From NCBI GenBank assembly GCA_024235135.1, contig JACKMZ010000014.1, positions 1 to 58,090 on the forward strand: a stretch of DNA of 58,090 nt, read 5' to 3'. The stretch is from Gammaproteobacteria bacterium. GTDB taxonomy: Bacteria > Pseudomonadota > Gammaproteobacteria > Competibacterales > Competibacteraceae. Position numbers and translations under genes: made by a program. Positions within the stretch are counted from its first letter, which is position 1, and every line of letters starts with the position of its first letter. The notes beneath the pieces were generated by a model, which saw only the letters and a program-made list of their open reading frames with translations, was not told where the DNA came from and searched no databases. This document shows positions 25,871 through 35,200 of the stretch, one piece after another.

Positions 25871-26302
25871 ATGAAGCTATCGCAAACAGCAGAATATGCT
25901 CTTCGGGCCATTGTGTGGCTTGCGGATCAGGGCGATACGCCATCAACCACAGCCGAGATTTCCCGCGGAACGCGCATCCCGCCGGGTTACTTGTCCAAAG
26001 TGCTACAGACCTTGGTGCGCGAGGGTCTTATCCGCGCGCAACGAGGTCGCGGCGGGGGATTCAACCTGGCACGATCAACCGAACAGTTGAACATCCTTGA
26101 TGTCATCAATGCCGTCGATCCGCTCGTGCCTATGGAGCACTGTCCCCTGGGCTATGGTTCCCATGTGCCCGGCCTGTGCCCTCTTCACAGCCGGCTACAG
26201 CAAGCTTTCTCCCTGTTCGAGAATGCGCTGCGGGAGACCAGGATCAGCGATCTTCTAAGCAGCTCTCCCAAGAAGCAATGCCTCTGCGTGGAGCGCCAAT
26301 GA
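25871..26302 (+). CDS. Rrf2-family transcriptional regulator
   Basis: 143 residues: MKLSQTAEYALRAIVWLADQ, winged helix with IPPGYLSKVLQTL and GRGGGFNLAR, and cysteines in HCPLGYGSHVPGLCPLHSRL (C-x11-C) plus KKQCLC at the C-terminus. The cysteine spacing differs from NsrR, so the cluster ligation may differ. It precedes NnrS and P450 genes and is probably an NO or redox sensor controlling them. The stop overlaps the next ATG. Confidence 0.85.
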   Translation: MKLSQTAEYALRAIVWLADQGDTPSTTAEISRGTRIPPGYLSKVLQTLVREGLIRAQRGRGGGFNLARSTEQLNILDVINAVDPLVPMEHCPLGYGSHVPGLCPLHSRLQQAFSLFENALRETRISDLLSSSPKKQCLCVERQ

Positions 26303-26517
26303 ACGAAAAGACGCGATGCGTAAACGACACGACGCTCCCCGTGGAGCGTGTTCGCCAAGCCTGCATCGAGGCCGCCAAGAAGGCCTATGAAGATGCTGGG
26401 ATCAGCGGCCTCTGTGCCGAGGGGCGTTGGGAATGCGCCCTTCAGGCCATGCACTCCGTGAATCTTGACACACTTGAGAAGGGGTCTTATTCCCCACAGG
26501 GAGAGGCAGATGCTTAG
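26299..26517 (+). CDS. Small conserved protein between Rrf2 and NnrS
   Basis: 72 residues starting MNEKTRCVNDTTLPVERVR, with CIEAAKKAYEDAGISGLC and the aromatic/acidic EGRWECALQAM. Similar short proteins occur beside nnrS genes and are often mislabelled acetyltransferase; I infer no enzyme activity. It overlaps both neighbours (4 nt and 8 nt), which supports it as real and translationally coupled. Confidence 0.65.
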   Translation: MNEKTRCVNDTTLPVERVRQACIEAAKKAYEDAGISGLCAEGRWECALQAMHSVNLDTLEKGSYSPQGEADA

Positions 26518-27733
26518 CTCAATTGCGACGAAACCAGACAGAAACACAGAAACCCGACGGGCGCTCCTGGATTATGGATTCCGCCTCTTCTTTCTGGGCG
26601 CTGCCGCTTGGGCCGTTGTGGACATGGTCCTCTGGGCAGCCTTCTATACGCTTCACCGGTATGGGATCTTGCCGCCATCGTTTTCCTCTCCCATGTCCTG
26701 GCACGCACATGAGATGATTTACGGATACGGCATGGCCGTCGTCGCCGGGTTTCTGCTCACCGCGGTCGTGAACTGGACAGGCCGGAAAACCGTGAAGGGA
26801 GTCCCGCTGTTTCTGCTCTTTCTGGCCTGGCTGTTTGCCCGCGCCATTCCTCTCCAGGGCGGTGCAACCGCGTTCGTTGTGGCTCGTTGCTTTGACCTCG
26901 TTTTCCTTCTCTCGCTAGCCGCCGTCACGGCCAGCCCTTGCTTTCGCGGCGGCCAGAGGATCAACGGCGTACTGATTCTCGCCCATGTGTCCCTCATGAT
27001 GGTGGGCAGCGTCCTTTATGCCCTTGGGACGATGTCGGTCGTCGCGGGTGCGGATCGAACGGGCCTTTATCTTGGGTTGTACGTCCTAGTTGTTCTTACA
27101 CTGGTCATGGGGCGGCGCGTGATCCCCTTCTTCATTGAAAGCGCGGCGCCCGGTCCTCTTCGAGTGCGCAACTTTCGTTGGGTGGACCTGCCGGCCATTC
27201 CCATCGTGATGATCTACGTGGCGTGCGAACTGATTCCCGTGCTCCGGCCCGGTGCGCCTGTGGCGGCGCTCCTTGTTGCAGTGGTTCTTGCAGGCAGGTT
27301 GGCGGGGTGGTACTCGCATATCCTTTGGCGGCGCCCCCTGCTCTGGATTCTCTACCTGGCATATGCCTGGTTCCTTCTGGGCTTTGCTCTCCGTGGCGCG
27401 TCGCTATGGCTCGCCCTGAATCCATTTCTCACCATACACGCCTTTACTGCGGGAGGTATCGGCACTATGACGCTGGGCATGATGGCCCGCGTATCGCTGG
27501 GCCATTCCGGACGAAACGTCCAGGATCCGCCGCGCTCGGTAACGGCGGTGTTCGCGCTTATCACCTCTGCAGCGGCGTTGCGCGTCTTGGTCCCAGTGTT
27601 TGCGCCCGCATACTACGCGGTGTCGGTTGCTGCCTCCCAGGTGCTCTGGATAGCCGCGTTCCTGCTTTTCCTGGTCGTCTACGCGCCCATCCTTACATCG
27701 CAAGTTATTCCGAGAAAAGGTCTTCTACTATGA
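26510..27733 (+). CDS. nnrS: NnrS family haem-copper membrane protein
   Basis: The start at 26510 (MLSSIATKPDRNTETRRALL) gives 407 residues with about 12 hydrophobic helices. NnrS-type motifs are present: FRLFFLGAAAWAV, SWHAHEMIYGYGMAVVAGFL, HAFTAGGIGTMTLGMMARVSLGHSGR. NnrS proteins protect cells from nitrosative stress, possibly by handling NO-derived iron species in the membrane. The stop overlaps the P450 start. Confidence 0.88.
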   Translation: MLSSIATKPDRNTETRRALLDYGFRLFFLGAAAWAVVDMVLWAAFYTLHRYGILPPSFSSPMSWHAHEMIYGYGMAVVAGFLLTAVVNWTGRKTVKGVPLFLLFLAWLFARAIPLQGGATAFVVARCFDLVFLLSLAAVTASPCFRGGQRINGVLILAHVSLMMVGSVLYALGTMSVVAGADRTGLYLGLYVLVVLTLVMGRRVIPFFIESAAPGPLRVRNFRWVDLPAIPIVMIYVACELIPVLRPGAPVAALLVAVVLAGRLAGWYSHILWRRPLLWILYLAYAWFLLGFALRGASLWLALNPFLTIHAFTAGGIGTMTLGMMARVSLGHSGRNVQDPPRSVTAVFALITSAAALRVLVPVFAPAYYAVSVAASQVLWIAAFLLFLVVYAPILTSQVIPRKGLLL

Positions 27734-28899
27734 GTAAGCATCCCGCATCAACTTGGGACCCCGCTTCCGAGGAGTTCATCCGCGAACCACTCGCCGCCTA
27801 CGACAGGCTCCGCGAGCAATGCCCGGCAGCCTACAGCGAGCGGCTGCATTGGACGCTCTTTCGACACGAAGACGTGATGCGAGCTCTGCTTGATCACAAG
27901 ACCTTCAGCAACGCCGTATCTCAACACCTTGCCGTGCCGAGCGGCATGGATCAGCCCGAGCACACCGAGTACCGCCGCATCCTGGACCCCTACTTCTCCC
28001 AAGAGCGGATGAAGACGTTCGAACCCGTCTGTCGCGGAATCGCCACAAGGCTTGTGCTGAGCTTGAGCGCACGCCATGAAGTGGACTTCATAGCCGATGT
28101 TGCTCTTCCCTTTGCAGTGGAAGCCCAGTGCGCGTTCCTCGGCTGGCCCCCGATCTTGCATGAACGGCTAATGCGTTGGACGCGCAGAAATCATGAGGCA
28201 ACACTCGCACAGGATCGTAAAGCGATGTCCGAGATTGCACGTGAATTCGAAGGCATGATTGATGACGTGATGGAAGCCCGGCGGCAAGCAGGCGTGGGTC
28301 CGGAAACCGATGTCACGGCGGCACTGATGCACGAAAAGGTATGGGGACGCCCTCTGAGCAACGAGGAACTGGCTAGCATTCTGCGCAATTGGACCGTCGG
28401 CGAGATCGGAACCATCGCGGCTGCTATCGGCATTCTCGCGCAGAGTTTAGCGACGACCCCGGAGTTGCAGGACCAGTTGCGCAGAGACCCCGCCTTGATA
28501 CCGAATGCAATCAGAGAGATGCTGCGGGTACACGGCCCGCTCGTCATCAACCGCCGGATCACGACATGTCCTGTCGAAGTGGGTGGAAGGAGATTCAACG
28601 CCGGAGAGCGCATCTCTATCAACTGGATAGCCGCCAACCGCGACGGGCGCGTCTTTGAAGATCCCGACAAGATCCGGATCGATCGGGATCCGGCGCCGAA
28701 TCTACTCTACGGAGCGGGTATTCACTTCTGTCCTGGAGCTCCCCTGGCTAATCTGGAGATGCGGGTGGTACTGGAGGAACTGTTTAACCACACGACACAG
28801 ATTCAACTGGTTCCGAACATCCCTCCCGTCAACGCAATCTATCCAGCCGGTGGCTTTTCCACGCTGCCGCTTCACATCGAATTAGTAACTGCTCCATGA
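27730..28899 (+). CDS. Cytochrome P450 with atypical I-helix, NO-cluster associated
   Basis: 389 residues from MSKHPASTWDPASEEF. The haem-thiolate loop is LLYGAGIHFCPGAPLAN (Cys near 334), and the K-helix ExxR is in IREMLRVHGP. The I-helix that normally reads (A/G)Gx(D/E)T is WTVGEIGTIAAAIG, so the acid-alcohol pair used for O2 activation is absent. This argues against a classical monooxygenase and, with Rrf2 and NnrS in one overlapping operon, suggests reaction with NO or peroxide, as in the fungal P450nor. That function is an inference. Confidence 0.85.
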   Translation: MSKHPASTWDPASEEFIREPLAAYDRLREQCPAAYSERLHWTLFRHEDVMRALLDHKTFSNAVSQHLAVPSGMDQPEHTEYRRILDPYFSQERMKTFEPVCRGIATRLVLSLSARHEVDFIADVALPFAVEAQCAFLGWPPILHERLMRWTRRNHEATLAQDRKAMSEIAREFEGMIDDVMEARRQAGVGPETDVTAALMHEKVWGRPLSNEELASILRNWTVGEIGTIAAAIGILAQSLATTPELQDQLRRDPALIPNAIREMLRVHGPLVINRRITTCPVEVGGRRFNAGERISINWIAANRDGRVFEDPDKIRIDRDPAPNLLYGAGIHFCPGAPLANLEMRVVLEELFNHTTQIQLVPNIPPVNAIYPAGGFSTLPLHIELVTAP

Positions 28900-29299
28900 A
28901 AGAATGGCGGCGATCGTTGAATCCCTGGGAATTGTATTCTGAAAGGTATTCTTCCTGGTCCCAACGGGGCGGGGCACCTTGATGCCAGCCTGTTCGGCTC
29001 CGGGCGAAAGCCGGGCAGAACATGGGGGAGAAGCCATGTCTAGAAGACCCTTGACCAAGGTTTGTTCGCGTGGCTGTGTCTACTCGACGTTAATTGGACG
29101 CAGTTTGAGTCAGAGATCACCATCCTCTTGCGCTCAAGTACAGCACGCCAAGCACTATGCTAGACTATGCTATATCCATGAAGATCCAGGAGGATTCAGT
29201 AGGTTTTGGCAGAGTAGCGATGCAAAAGGGAAATATCGCAAGACGTTTATAGACAAGCATTTACGTGGATACGCCAGAACGAGCTAAGTTAAGCATCTA
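28900..29299. other. Gene-free right end of the island
   Basis: About 400 bp between the P450 gene and the tRNA 3' half. The only frame (28979-29287, plus strand) lacks homology cues and codon character. I see no integrase remnant, repeat or convincing terminator here. Confidence 0.5.
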
Positions 29300-29309
29300 A
29301 GCTTTGGGA
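29300..29309 (+). repeat. Right copy of the 10-bp island core (attR-like)
   Basis: Identical to the 10-mer at 2786-2795 and in the same orientation. It forms the anticodon loop and the stem boundary of the tRNA-Pro 3' half. Confidence 0.7.
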
Positions 29310-29347
29310 GCTGGATGTCGCACGTTCAAATCGTGTCGCCCCGACCA
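29300..29347 (+). tRNA. 3' half of the split tRNA-Pro(UGG)
   Basis: From the shared core it continues with anticodon-stem 3' strand GCTGG (29310-29314), variable loop ATGTC, T arm GCACG/TTCAAAT/CGTGT, acceptor 3' strand CGCCCCG (29337-29343) and ACCA. CCAGC and CGGGGCG of the left half pair perfectly with GCTGG and CGCCCCG here. Upstream of the core there is no D arm or acceptor 5' strand. Confidence 0.85.
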
Positions 29348-30604
29348 TTTCAGATTTCCGGCGATTTCGCCGCCCTCCGCGTCAGCGGAGGCGGCGTGCG
29401 CGATGATTGACCACGGTTCCGGGAACTCGACTTGAAGGACGGGGATCGGCCTGTCTGCCCACCGTGACGACGACTTCTTGACCTTGATTTTGCGCGACGC
29501 CGAATCGTGCGATTCGGCGTCGCTTGTCGGATGATCTTCGGAAGTGACTGCGGGAGAGGTGATTCTCGCTCCGGCCTGATGGCCGGAGTCATGTCGGACG
29601 GAGTCGCGTGCGGCAAGGCCGCCGCGACGAGATGCCTTCGGCTTGGTGAACTTTGCCCCACGTTCTTTGGAGGCGAGCGTCCGCCGCGTAGCGGTGGTCT
29701 TCTCTTCAATCGGCTCGATCAACGATAGGTTCGAGCCGATACGACGATGGAAATCCCTCAATTCCGCTTCCGTTCCCGAGAATGCCGTAGTTTCCGCGAG
29801 GATTGCGCCATTCATGAACGCTTCGAGCGGTTCGAGCCAGGCCGAGCCCTCGCGCTCGATTCGGCGGATACGCTCGTGGATACCGGCTTTCTCGTGCAGT
29901 AGCTCTCCCTTCTTCCGGCTGTAGTCGGCTTGCTAGATGTCGCCCTCAAGGTACACGTCGAGTAACCGGGAAAGGCGAGATTCGGCCTTGCCGAGTCTCG
30001 TCCGTTCCTCGGTCAGTTCCGAAGCGCGGCAGTCGGATTCCGTCTGCCGCCATTCCCTTACCTGGGCGAGCATGTCGGCCCCGGGCTCTGCCGGAATCGA
30101 CGCGCTCGCAGTGATGGCCCGGAGTTCATCGGTGAGGGCTTCCTCACGGATGAACCGTCTCTGTGTGCACGGACCAAGCTTGCGCGTGCACCGGTAGTAA
30201 TGGTGTCCCTTCTGCCGTTCCCCGGTGATGGCCGCGCCGCACTCGCCACACTGGATGAAGCCGAGATAGGGCAACGGCTTCCTGCGCGGCTTGTGCGGGC
30301 GTCCGCGTCGGGCCATGACGTTTTGTACTTCGTCGAACAGGGCCTTGCTCACAATCGGCTGGTGCGATCCCTCGTGCGTCTCTCCCGCGAACCGAAAGAG
30401 GCCGATGTAGAACGGATTTGCGAGAAGTTGCGGAAGCATGCTGCGTGCAATCGGCTTCTCCCGGTGACTGGTCAAACCCCAGCCGACAACCAGCTCGTGC
30501 AGTTCGTCGAACGTGTAGCTGCCGGTCGCGTAGGCTTCGAACATCCGGTGAGCTTTCCCCGATTTGTGGACAGTGACGGGGCTTAATGATTGGTATAAAA
30601 AATC

Positions 30605-30940
30605 ATGAGCACGACACCCAAAAACCCCAAACCTCGCCGTCACTATGATGATGAATTCAAAAAGGATTCGGTGAATCACGTTCTGCGGACTGGAAAAAGT
30701 TGCGCCGAAGTGGCAGCCGAGTTAGGCATCAATTCCAATCTGCTGGCTCGCTGGCGTCGAGAGCAGCTCCTCAGCGCCGACGCCAAGAGCACCGGAACGA
30801 ACGACCTCAAACCCAGTGAGCTCGCTGAGCAATTGCGCAGTGCCCGCATGGAGAATGAGGATCTACGCGAGCAACGAGACATTTTAAAAAAAGCCTTGAG
30901 CATTTTCAGCCAGGGGTCTCGGAGCGGTGCAAAGCGATGA
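30605..30940 (+). CDS. IS3-family transposase OrfA
   Basis: 111 residues with a helix-turn-helix (HYDDEFKKDSVNHVLRTGKS, then CAEVAAELGINSNLLARWRR) and a C-terminal leucine-zipper-like stretch (LAEQLRSARMENEDLREQRD). It binds the IS ends. Its stop overlaps the orfB start as ATGA, the region where programmed frameshifting joins OrfA and OrfB in this family. Confidence 0.9.
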   Translation: MSTTPKNPKPRRHYDDEFKKDSVNHVLRTGKSCAEVAAELGINSNLLARWRREQLLSADAKSTGTNDLKPSELAEQLRSARMENEDLREQRDILKKALSIFSQGSRSGAKR

Positions 30941-31947
30941 GGCGGCTTTCCACCGAGTATCCCGTCCGACGGATTTCCCAGGTACTGGGGATCTCCCGCG
31001 CTGGCCACTATCGTGACTCTGATATCGGTCCCCGTGCGAAGGAAAACACCATGTTGCTGGTCGAAATCAGGAGAGTCTTTGACGAGCACAAGCAACGTTA
31101 TGGACGTCCCCGCATCCGACATCAGCTTCGCAGCCAAGGACTTCGCTGTGGCAAAAACCGGGTGGCTCGCTTGATGCGCGAGGCTGGGCTCAGGGCCATT
31201 ACCTCACGCCGGAAAAGGCCTCGGACGACCGACAGCGCTCATGGCGGGCCAATCGCGCCCAACCACCTTAAGAGCATGGACATAACCGCTCCAAATCAAG
31301 CCTGGGCCATGGATATTACTTACGTGGACTGTGGAACGGGATGGGTCTATCTGGCTGCAGTTCTTGACCTCCATCTACACAAAATCGTGGGCTGGGAGCT
31401 GGCCGATCAAATGCGTAGTGATCTCGTCGAGGAGGCCCTGCGCAAAGCTCAGAAGCGCCAAGGATATCCACCCAGCGTATTGATTCACTCTGACCGAGGC
31501 AGCCAGTACGCCAGCGAGGCATTCATCGCCCTGAGCAGTAGTTTCGGGTGTATCCGCAGTATGAGCGCTAAGGGAAACTGCTATGACAATGCGACCATGG
31601 AGAGCTTCTTCGGGGTACTCAAGCGCGAAGAACTCAATCACTGGTCATTTCCAGACCTTGACGCGGTCCGCTCTCAGGTCTTTGACTACATCGAAACCTA
31701 CTACAACCGAAAACGCATCCACAGCGCGCTGGGCATGGCACCGATAGACTTTGAAAGTCTTCAACAAATAAAGGCGCCTGCGGCGGAGTTTTCTGAGGCA
31801 TCGGTTGCTCCCAAGGTCGGGAATCAAAAAGCCGGGGCACATACGCCCCGGCCCCGACCTATGGTCGCAACGCCCGGATATCCCTCAGCAAGTTGCTCTC
31901 CAGCAGAGCTCGCTTCTGTTTCACCGGACACTCAACACATCAGCTAA
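30937..31947 (+). CDS. IS3-family transposase OrfB (DDE integrase)
   Basis: 336 residues. The HTH_21 region (RHQLRSQGLRCGKNRVARLM) precedes the rve catalytic core. The DDE triad lies in WAMDITYVD, LIHSDRGSQYAS and CYDNATMESFFGVLK, so the enzyme appears complete. An unusual tail of about 60 residues after the normal family end (FESLQQIKAPA) is rich in Pro/Ala. Confidence 0.92.
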   Translation: MRRLSTEYPVRRISQVLGISRAGHYRDSDIGPRAKENTMLLVEIRRVFDEHKQRYGRPRIRHQLRSQGLRCGKNRVARLMREAGLRAITSRRKRPRTTDSAHGGPIAPNHLKSMDITAPNQAWAMDITYVDCGTGWVYLAAVLDLHLHKIVGWELADQMRSDLVEEALRKAQKRQGYPPSVLIHSDRGSQYASEAFIALSSSFGCIRSMSAKGNCYDNATMESFFGVLKREELNHWSFPDLDAVRSQVFDYIETYYNRKRIHSALGMAPIDFESLQQIKAPAAEFSEASVAPKVGNQKAGAHTPRPRPMVATPGYPSASCSPAELASVSPDTQHIS

Positions 31948-32029
31948 ACTGACCTTGTACACAACAACAAAAAGGAGTAACTAAATCACGTTAAGACTCG
32001 TCACTGTCCACAAATCGGGGAAAGCTCAT

Positions 32030-32282
32030 CCGCGCCAGCGCCCCTTGCGGAGTCGCTACGCGACCTCAACGCTTCGCTCTTGTCATTCCCGTGTCCGGCG
32101 ACGCCGGACCCCATGCGACACACGCACCGCACCAACGCTTGGTGCAGGCTTGTGCGCCGGGTCACCCCGATGAATCGGGGTTCCGTGGTGTCGAGCATCC
32201 GGCTTCGCAAGCCGGGAAGCTCGACTCTTCTGCTTCTTCGGGCAAATCCACGCCGCCGAATGGCGGCTCTCTGGATCGCGCG
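32030..32282 (+). repeat. Left copy of a 250-bp inverted repeat made of hairpins
   Basis: About 88% identical to the reverse complement of 45559-45806. It contains at least six small perfect hairpins: GTCGC/GCGAC (32052-32064), GTCCGGC/GCCGGAC (32093-32109), GCACCAA/TTGGTGC (32129-32145), ACCCCGAT/ATCGGGGT (32164-32181), CCGGCTT/AAGCCGG (32199-32215) and GCCGCC/GGCGGC (32252-32267). The two copies together enclose the restriction-modification operon. Its right half also encodes the last residues of the SIR2 protein. Confidence 0.85.
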
Positions 32283-35200
32283 CATCTTACGCCGTCAAAG
32301 CGCTCCAGGTACTTTCCTGGCAATACCGACCCTTTGCTTGCCATATGATCTAGGATCGCACGGAGCAACTTGTGCGTTGCCTTGTGCTTCACGAGTTCAT
32401 CGAGAAGCTTGTCCAGATCGCCATGGTCGTGAACAACCTCGTATGAGTTCGGCAAGACCCGCGAGAGGAATTCTGCTGTCGCCTTGGGGTGCTTTGCCGG
32501 CACTCCTTTCTCGGACAGCATGTGATACACAAAGCTGTCGACGGAGACGGGGGTTGGTGAAGACACAACCTTGCTCACGAATTCAGAAAACACTGGGGCG
32601 AGATGTGGTGCCCACTCTGCCATCTTGCTGGCTTCATCCGGTGCCAGAGGCACCGGCTTCCCGAGGAGACGATTGGACCAGTATGGCTCCAACCATTTCT
32701 TCCACACCTCTTGTACCTGCTTATCCGGAAGATCCCATAGCGTTTTGCGAATGGACTCTGCGAAAAGAACACGGTCTGCGGGTTCTACCGCGCGCAAGAA
32801 TGCATTCAGCCAACTGCCGCGTGCTTTCCGGCGGGAACTGAAGAAGCAGATTGATGCCACATGGTCGACGAAGCGCTCGTGCACATGCTGAAGGTCTGTA
32901 TGAAGACGCGGGAAACCTCGTTCGTACAATGGAAGGAGTTGCGGCAGAAGCTCATCGTACCATTTCCCCCAGAAGAGATACCCATGCCAAGCCTGGACAG
33001 CTTGTCGCGTCCCTCGCCTCCACGAGAGAAGGGGAATGACGTGGTTCTCAGCCCAGGACGGATCACTGGAATACAGAAAGTGGACCTGACTTGCCAGAAG
33101 CACGCGAGCCATCTCTCCTGTGTATGTTCGATCTCGCAGCATCCGCTCCAGCTGCGATTTCAGCTTCCGTGGAATGCCTCGCCACTTCGTCCCTGCTTCC
33201 TTTCGGCGGAGTGAAACAGCCATCATGAAGAACTCGGCAAGATCACCACCTGTCTCATTGATCGCCGTCTGGAGCCAATCGTCGGAGTCTTTCTCCCGAG
33301 CCTTTCGCTTTCGGGCGGCCACTGTCCAAAGGCGAGAACCAATCCGCTCCGCGAGGGGCAGCAGGGAATGCGGCAGATGCTGCTTGTCTTTCCGCGCGCC
33401 TCGCTCCAGCAGTTGAGTGACTGAATGAGCATGTGACGTGAGTCTGGGATTCTGATCGACCAGGTTGAGGATCGCCCGCCACTGTGTTTCGGTAAGAGCA
33501 GCTTCCGCCCAGCCCCAGAAAATACGGTTCCATATGTCCGCGTGCGGCTTGCGACGCTTCAACAGCTCTCGCGCAATCTTCATGCCCCAGTCGGGTTTCT
33601 GCGTAACTGCTGTCGAGAGCGCACTGAGCAAACCATCTCGACTCGGTCCATGGAAACGCTCTCCCTTGAAGGTCGCAAGAAGGCGGATCGCTTCTTTGAC
33701 AGGCTTGTCTGCAAGTGAGTCGGCCGTGACAGGGCTTTCGGAACCCCATCGCACTCCCCCGGACCAATGCGTGAAATCAGGATGATCAGACATCTGGAAT
33801 GCTGGGTATTGCTTCCTCAGTCGGCGCAACCGGCTGCGTACGAGCGGGCACTTTCCATCCGCTGCCTGATCAAGCCAGCTCAGCAAGGTGAAAAAGCCAT
33901 GCCAGTACATTGCTGCATCCTGATCTGGGTTTTCCTTTATCTCAGCCAGCGTGGCCGCACGTGCATGATCCCAGAACGATCTTCTGCATTCCTTGGTTGT
34001 GAGCGGGTAGACGTTCTTCAGAAGGAGAAATACTTCGTGATGGAGCGAAGTCGACGAGACCAGTTCGTGCTTCACCACCCACCTCAGCTTCTGATCGGGT
34101 GTTCGTCGGTTGTCCGAATTCATCCCGTGCACAGCAAGACGGCGTAGCAGCGGCGCTGGCGACAGAATCCATTCCTGGATGTATCCCCGCGCAGTGCTGC
34201 GCTTATGAGTGAGTAACCATTCTAGTCCGTCTCTGCAGGCGTCAATGACGATGTCGAAGTCGTGCTTCAGGTCATCCTGTGAATGTGGTTCAATGGCTGA
34301 GCGCTGGAAACTGAGCCCCTCCCACTCCCTGTTGGCATTGCCGTACAGAGCACCCAGGTCGTGTGCTCGCCGTATGTTTTGCGATGTGACTCGTACCAGA
34401 TTCTCTGCGAGCGATGGCATGTGCGGTCTTAGCACCTTGTCCAATACGTCTTTCAGCCAGTGATGCGACCCCAAGATGCGGACTTTTGCGCTGGTGGGCG
34501 TTGAATCGCGCCGACCTGAACCGAAGAACGACATGCTCTTCTCAAGCGCGACACGCGGCCGTGTGAGATGTTCGAACAAGTGAACTAGAAGCGTCCACGA
34601 TTCCATTCCGGACGCTTTGTGAAACAAGTACTCAAGCAGGTCCGCAGGATCTTCGGCGGTTTGCTGCTCCAGGAGAATGGGCAGCCATTTGGTGAGTGTG
34701 ACCGTATCGGGATTGCTCTTGGCGTGAAGATTGCGTGCGATCTCATACCAAAGAGACTGACCAAGAATCTGCCCCTGACGCTCAAAGACGCCAAGAGCTT
34801 CTTCCGGAAGTGCGAGGACATACTCTTTGGCGAACCAGTCGGCAAGCGTCCACACGCGCTTGTTCCTGTCTGTTCGCCGCGAGAATAGAGGAGCCAGCAG
34901 CCCCCTTTCCTCAGCCCAAAGCAACCATTCCTTGCCCTTTGCGCTACGGACAAAGAAATGGACCCGTTCCTCATCCTCAACAACGCTCCTCATGTAGTCA
35001 TCGTCCTCGGAGCCCACGATGGGCGGGGCGGTCACGAGGAGCTTCTTGATTCTATCTTCGTGATCGAGGGCTCCCATGCAGGCAAGATCAGCCCATGCTT
35101 CAACGGCTTCGCGCAGCGCTCCATGTTCATCAGGAGCAGGTCTCTTCGGGTAAGTGACGGAGCGTATGCCCAAGAACGCCCAGTCAGCAGCACTCTTGGC

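Larger units (their letters stand above)
2796..29309. mobile_element. 26.5-kb genomic island (block A) splitting tRNA-Pro
   Basis: Boundaries are set by the two halves of one tRNA-Pro gene and the 10-bp core they share. Removing everything between the cores rebuilds a perfect 77-nt tRNA. The cargo is metabolic and NO-related and is arranged around a central NsrR-type operator. I found no integrase gene inside, so mobilisation would need a recombinase from elsewhere or one that has been lost. The island carries a replacement tRNA-Pro near its left end. Confidence 0.7.
29297..30549 (-). pseudogene. Large serine recombinase, truncated and interrupted by TAG
   Basis: The surviving C-terminal part reads VHKSGKAHRMFEAYATGSYT, then the recombinase domain (ANPFYIGLFRFAGE), a zinc ribbon (IQCGECGAAITG; YYRCTRKLGPCTQRRF) and a coiled-coil tail. 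The catalytic resolvase domain with its serine is missing: an IS3-family element abuts the break at about 30550 and unrelated DNA lies beyond it. Within the tail, TAG at 29933-29935 interrupts LLDVYLEGDI/QADYSRKKGELLHE in frame, where relatives continue. The 3' end runs into the tRNA half. It cannot be active as it stands. Confidence 0.8.
30549..32027 (+). mobile_element. IS3-family insertion sequence 1
   Basis: Two overlapping frames (orfA, orfB) are enclosed by inverted ends. The left end, from about 30549, and the right end, to about 32027, share about 30 bp including ctttccccgatttgtggaca, with a TG/CA dinucleotide inside at 30565. The outer part of the repeat also matches the recombinase coding sequence, so the precise tips are uncertain, and no clear target duplication is seen. 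It interrupts the serine recombinase and abuts the left hairpin repeat. Confidence 0.75.

Noticed and set aside
28979..29287. 102-residue frame between P450 and the tRNA half
   Set aside because: No recognisable domain, biased composition and no ribosome site. It might hide an integrase remnant, but none could be shown.
2757..29347. Trans-spliced split tRNA as in some archaea
   Set aside because: The split is near the canonical 37/38 site, but the 10-bp shared core, 26 kb spacing and a substitute tRNA point to recombination. No leader sequences that would pair the halves were seen.
24893..29935. Genome-wide recoding of TAG as an amino acid
   Set aside because: gdhA (16829), hsdM (42821) and the HEPN gene (39060) end in TAG at the expected protein ends, so TAG is a working stop codon.
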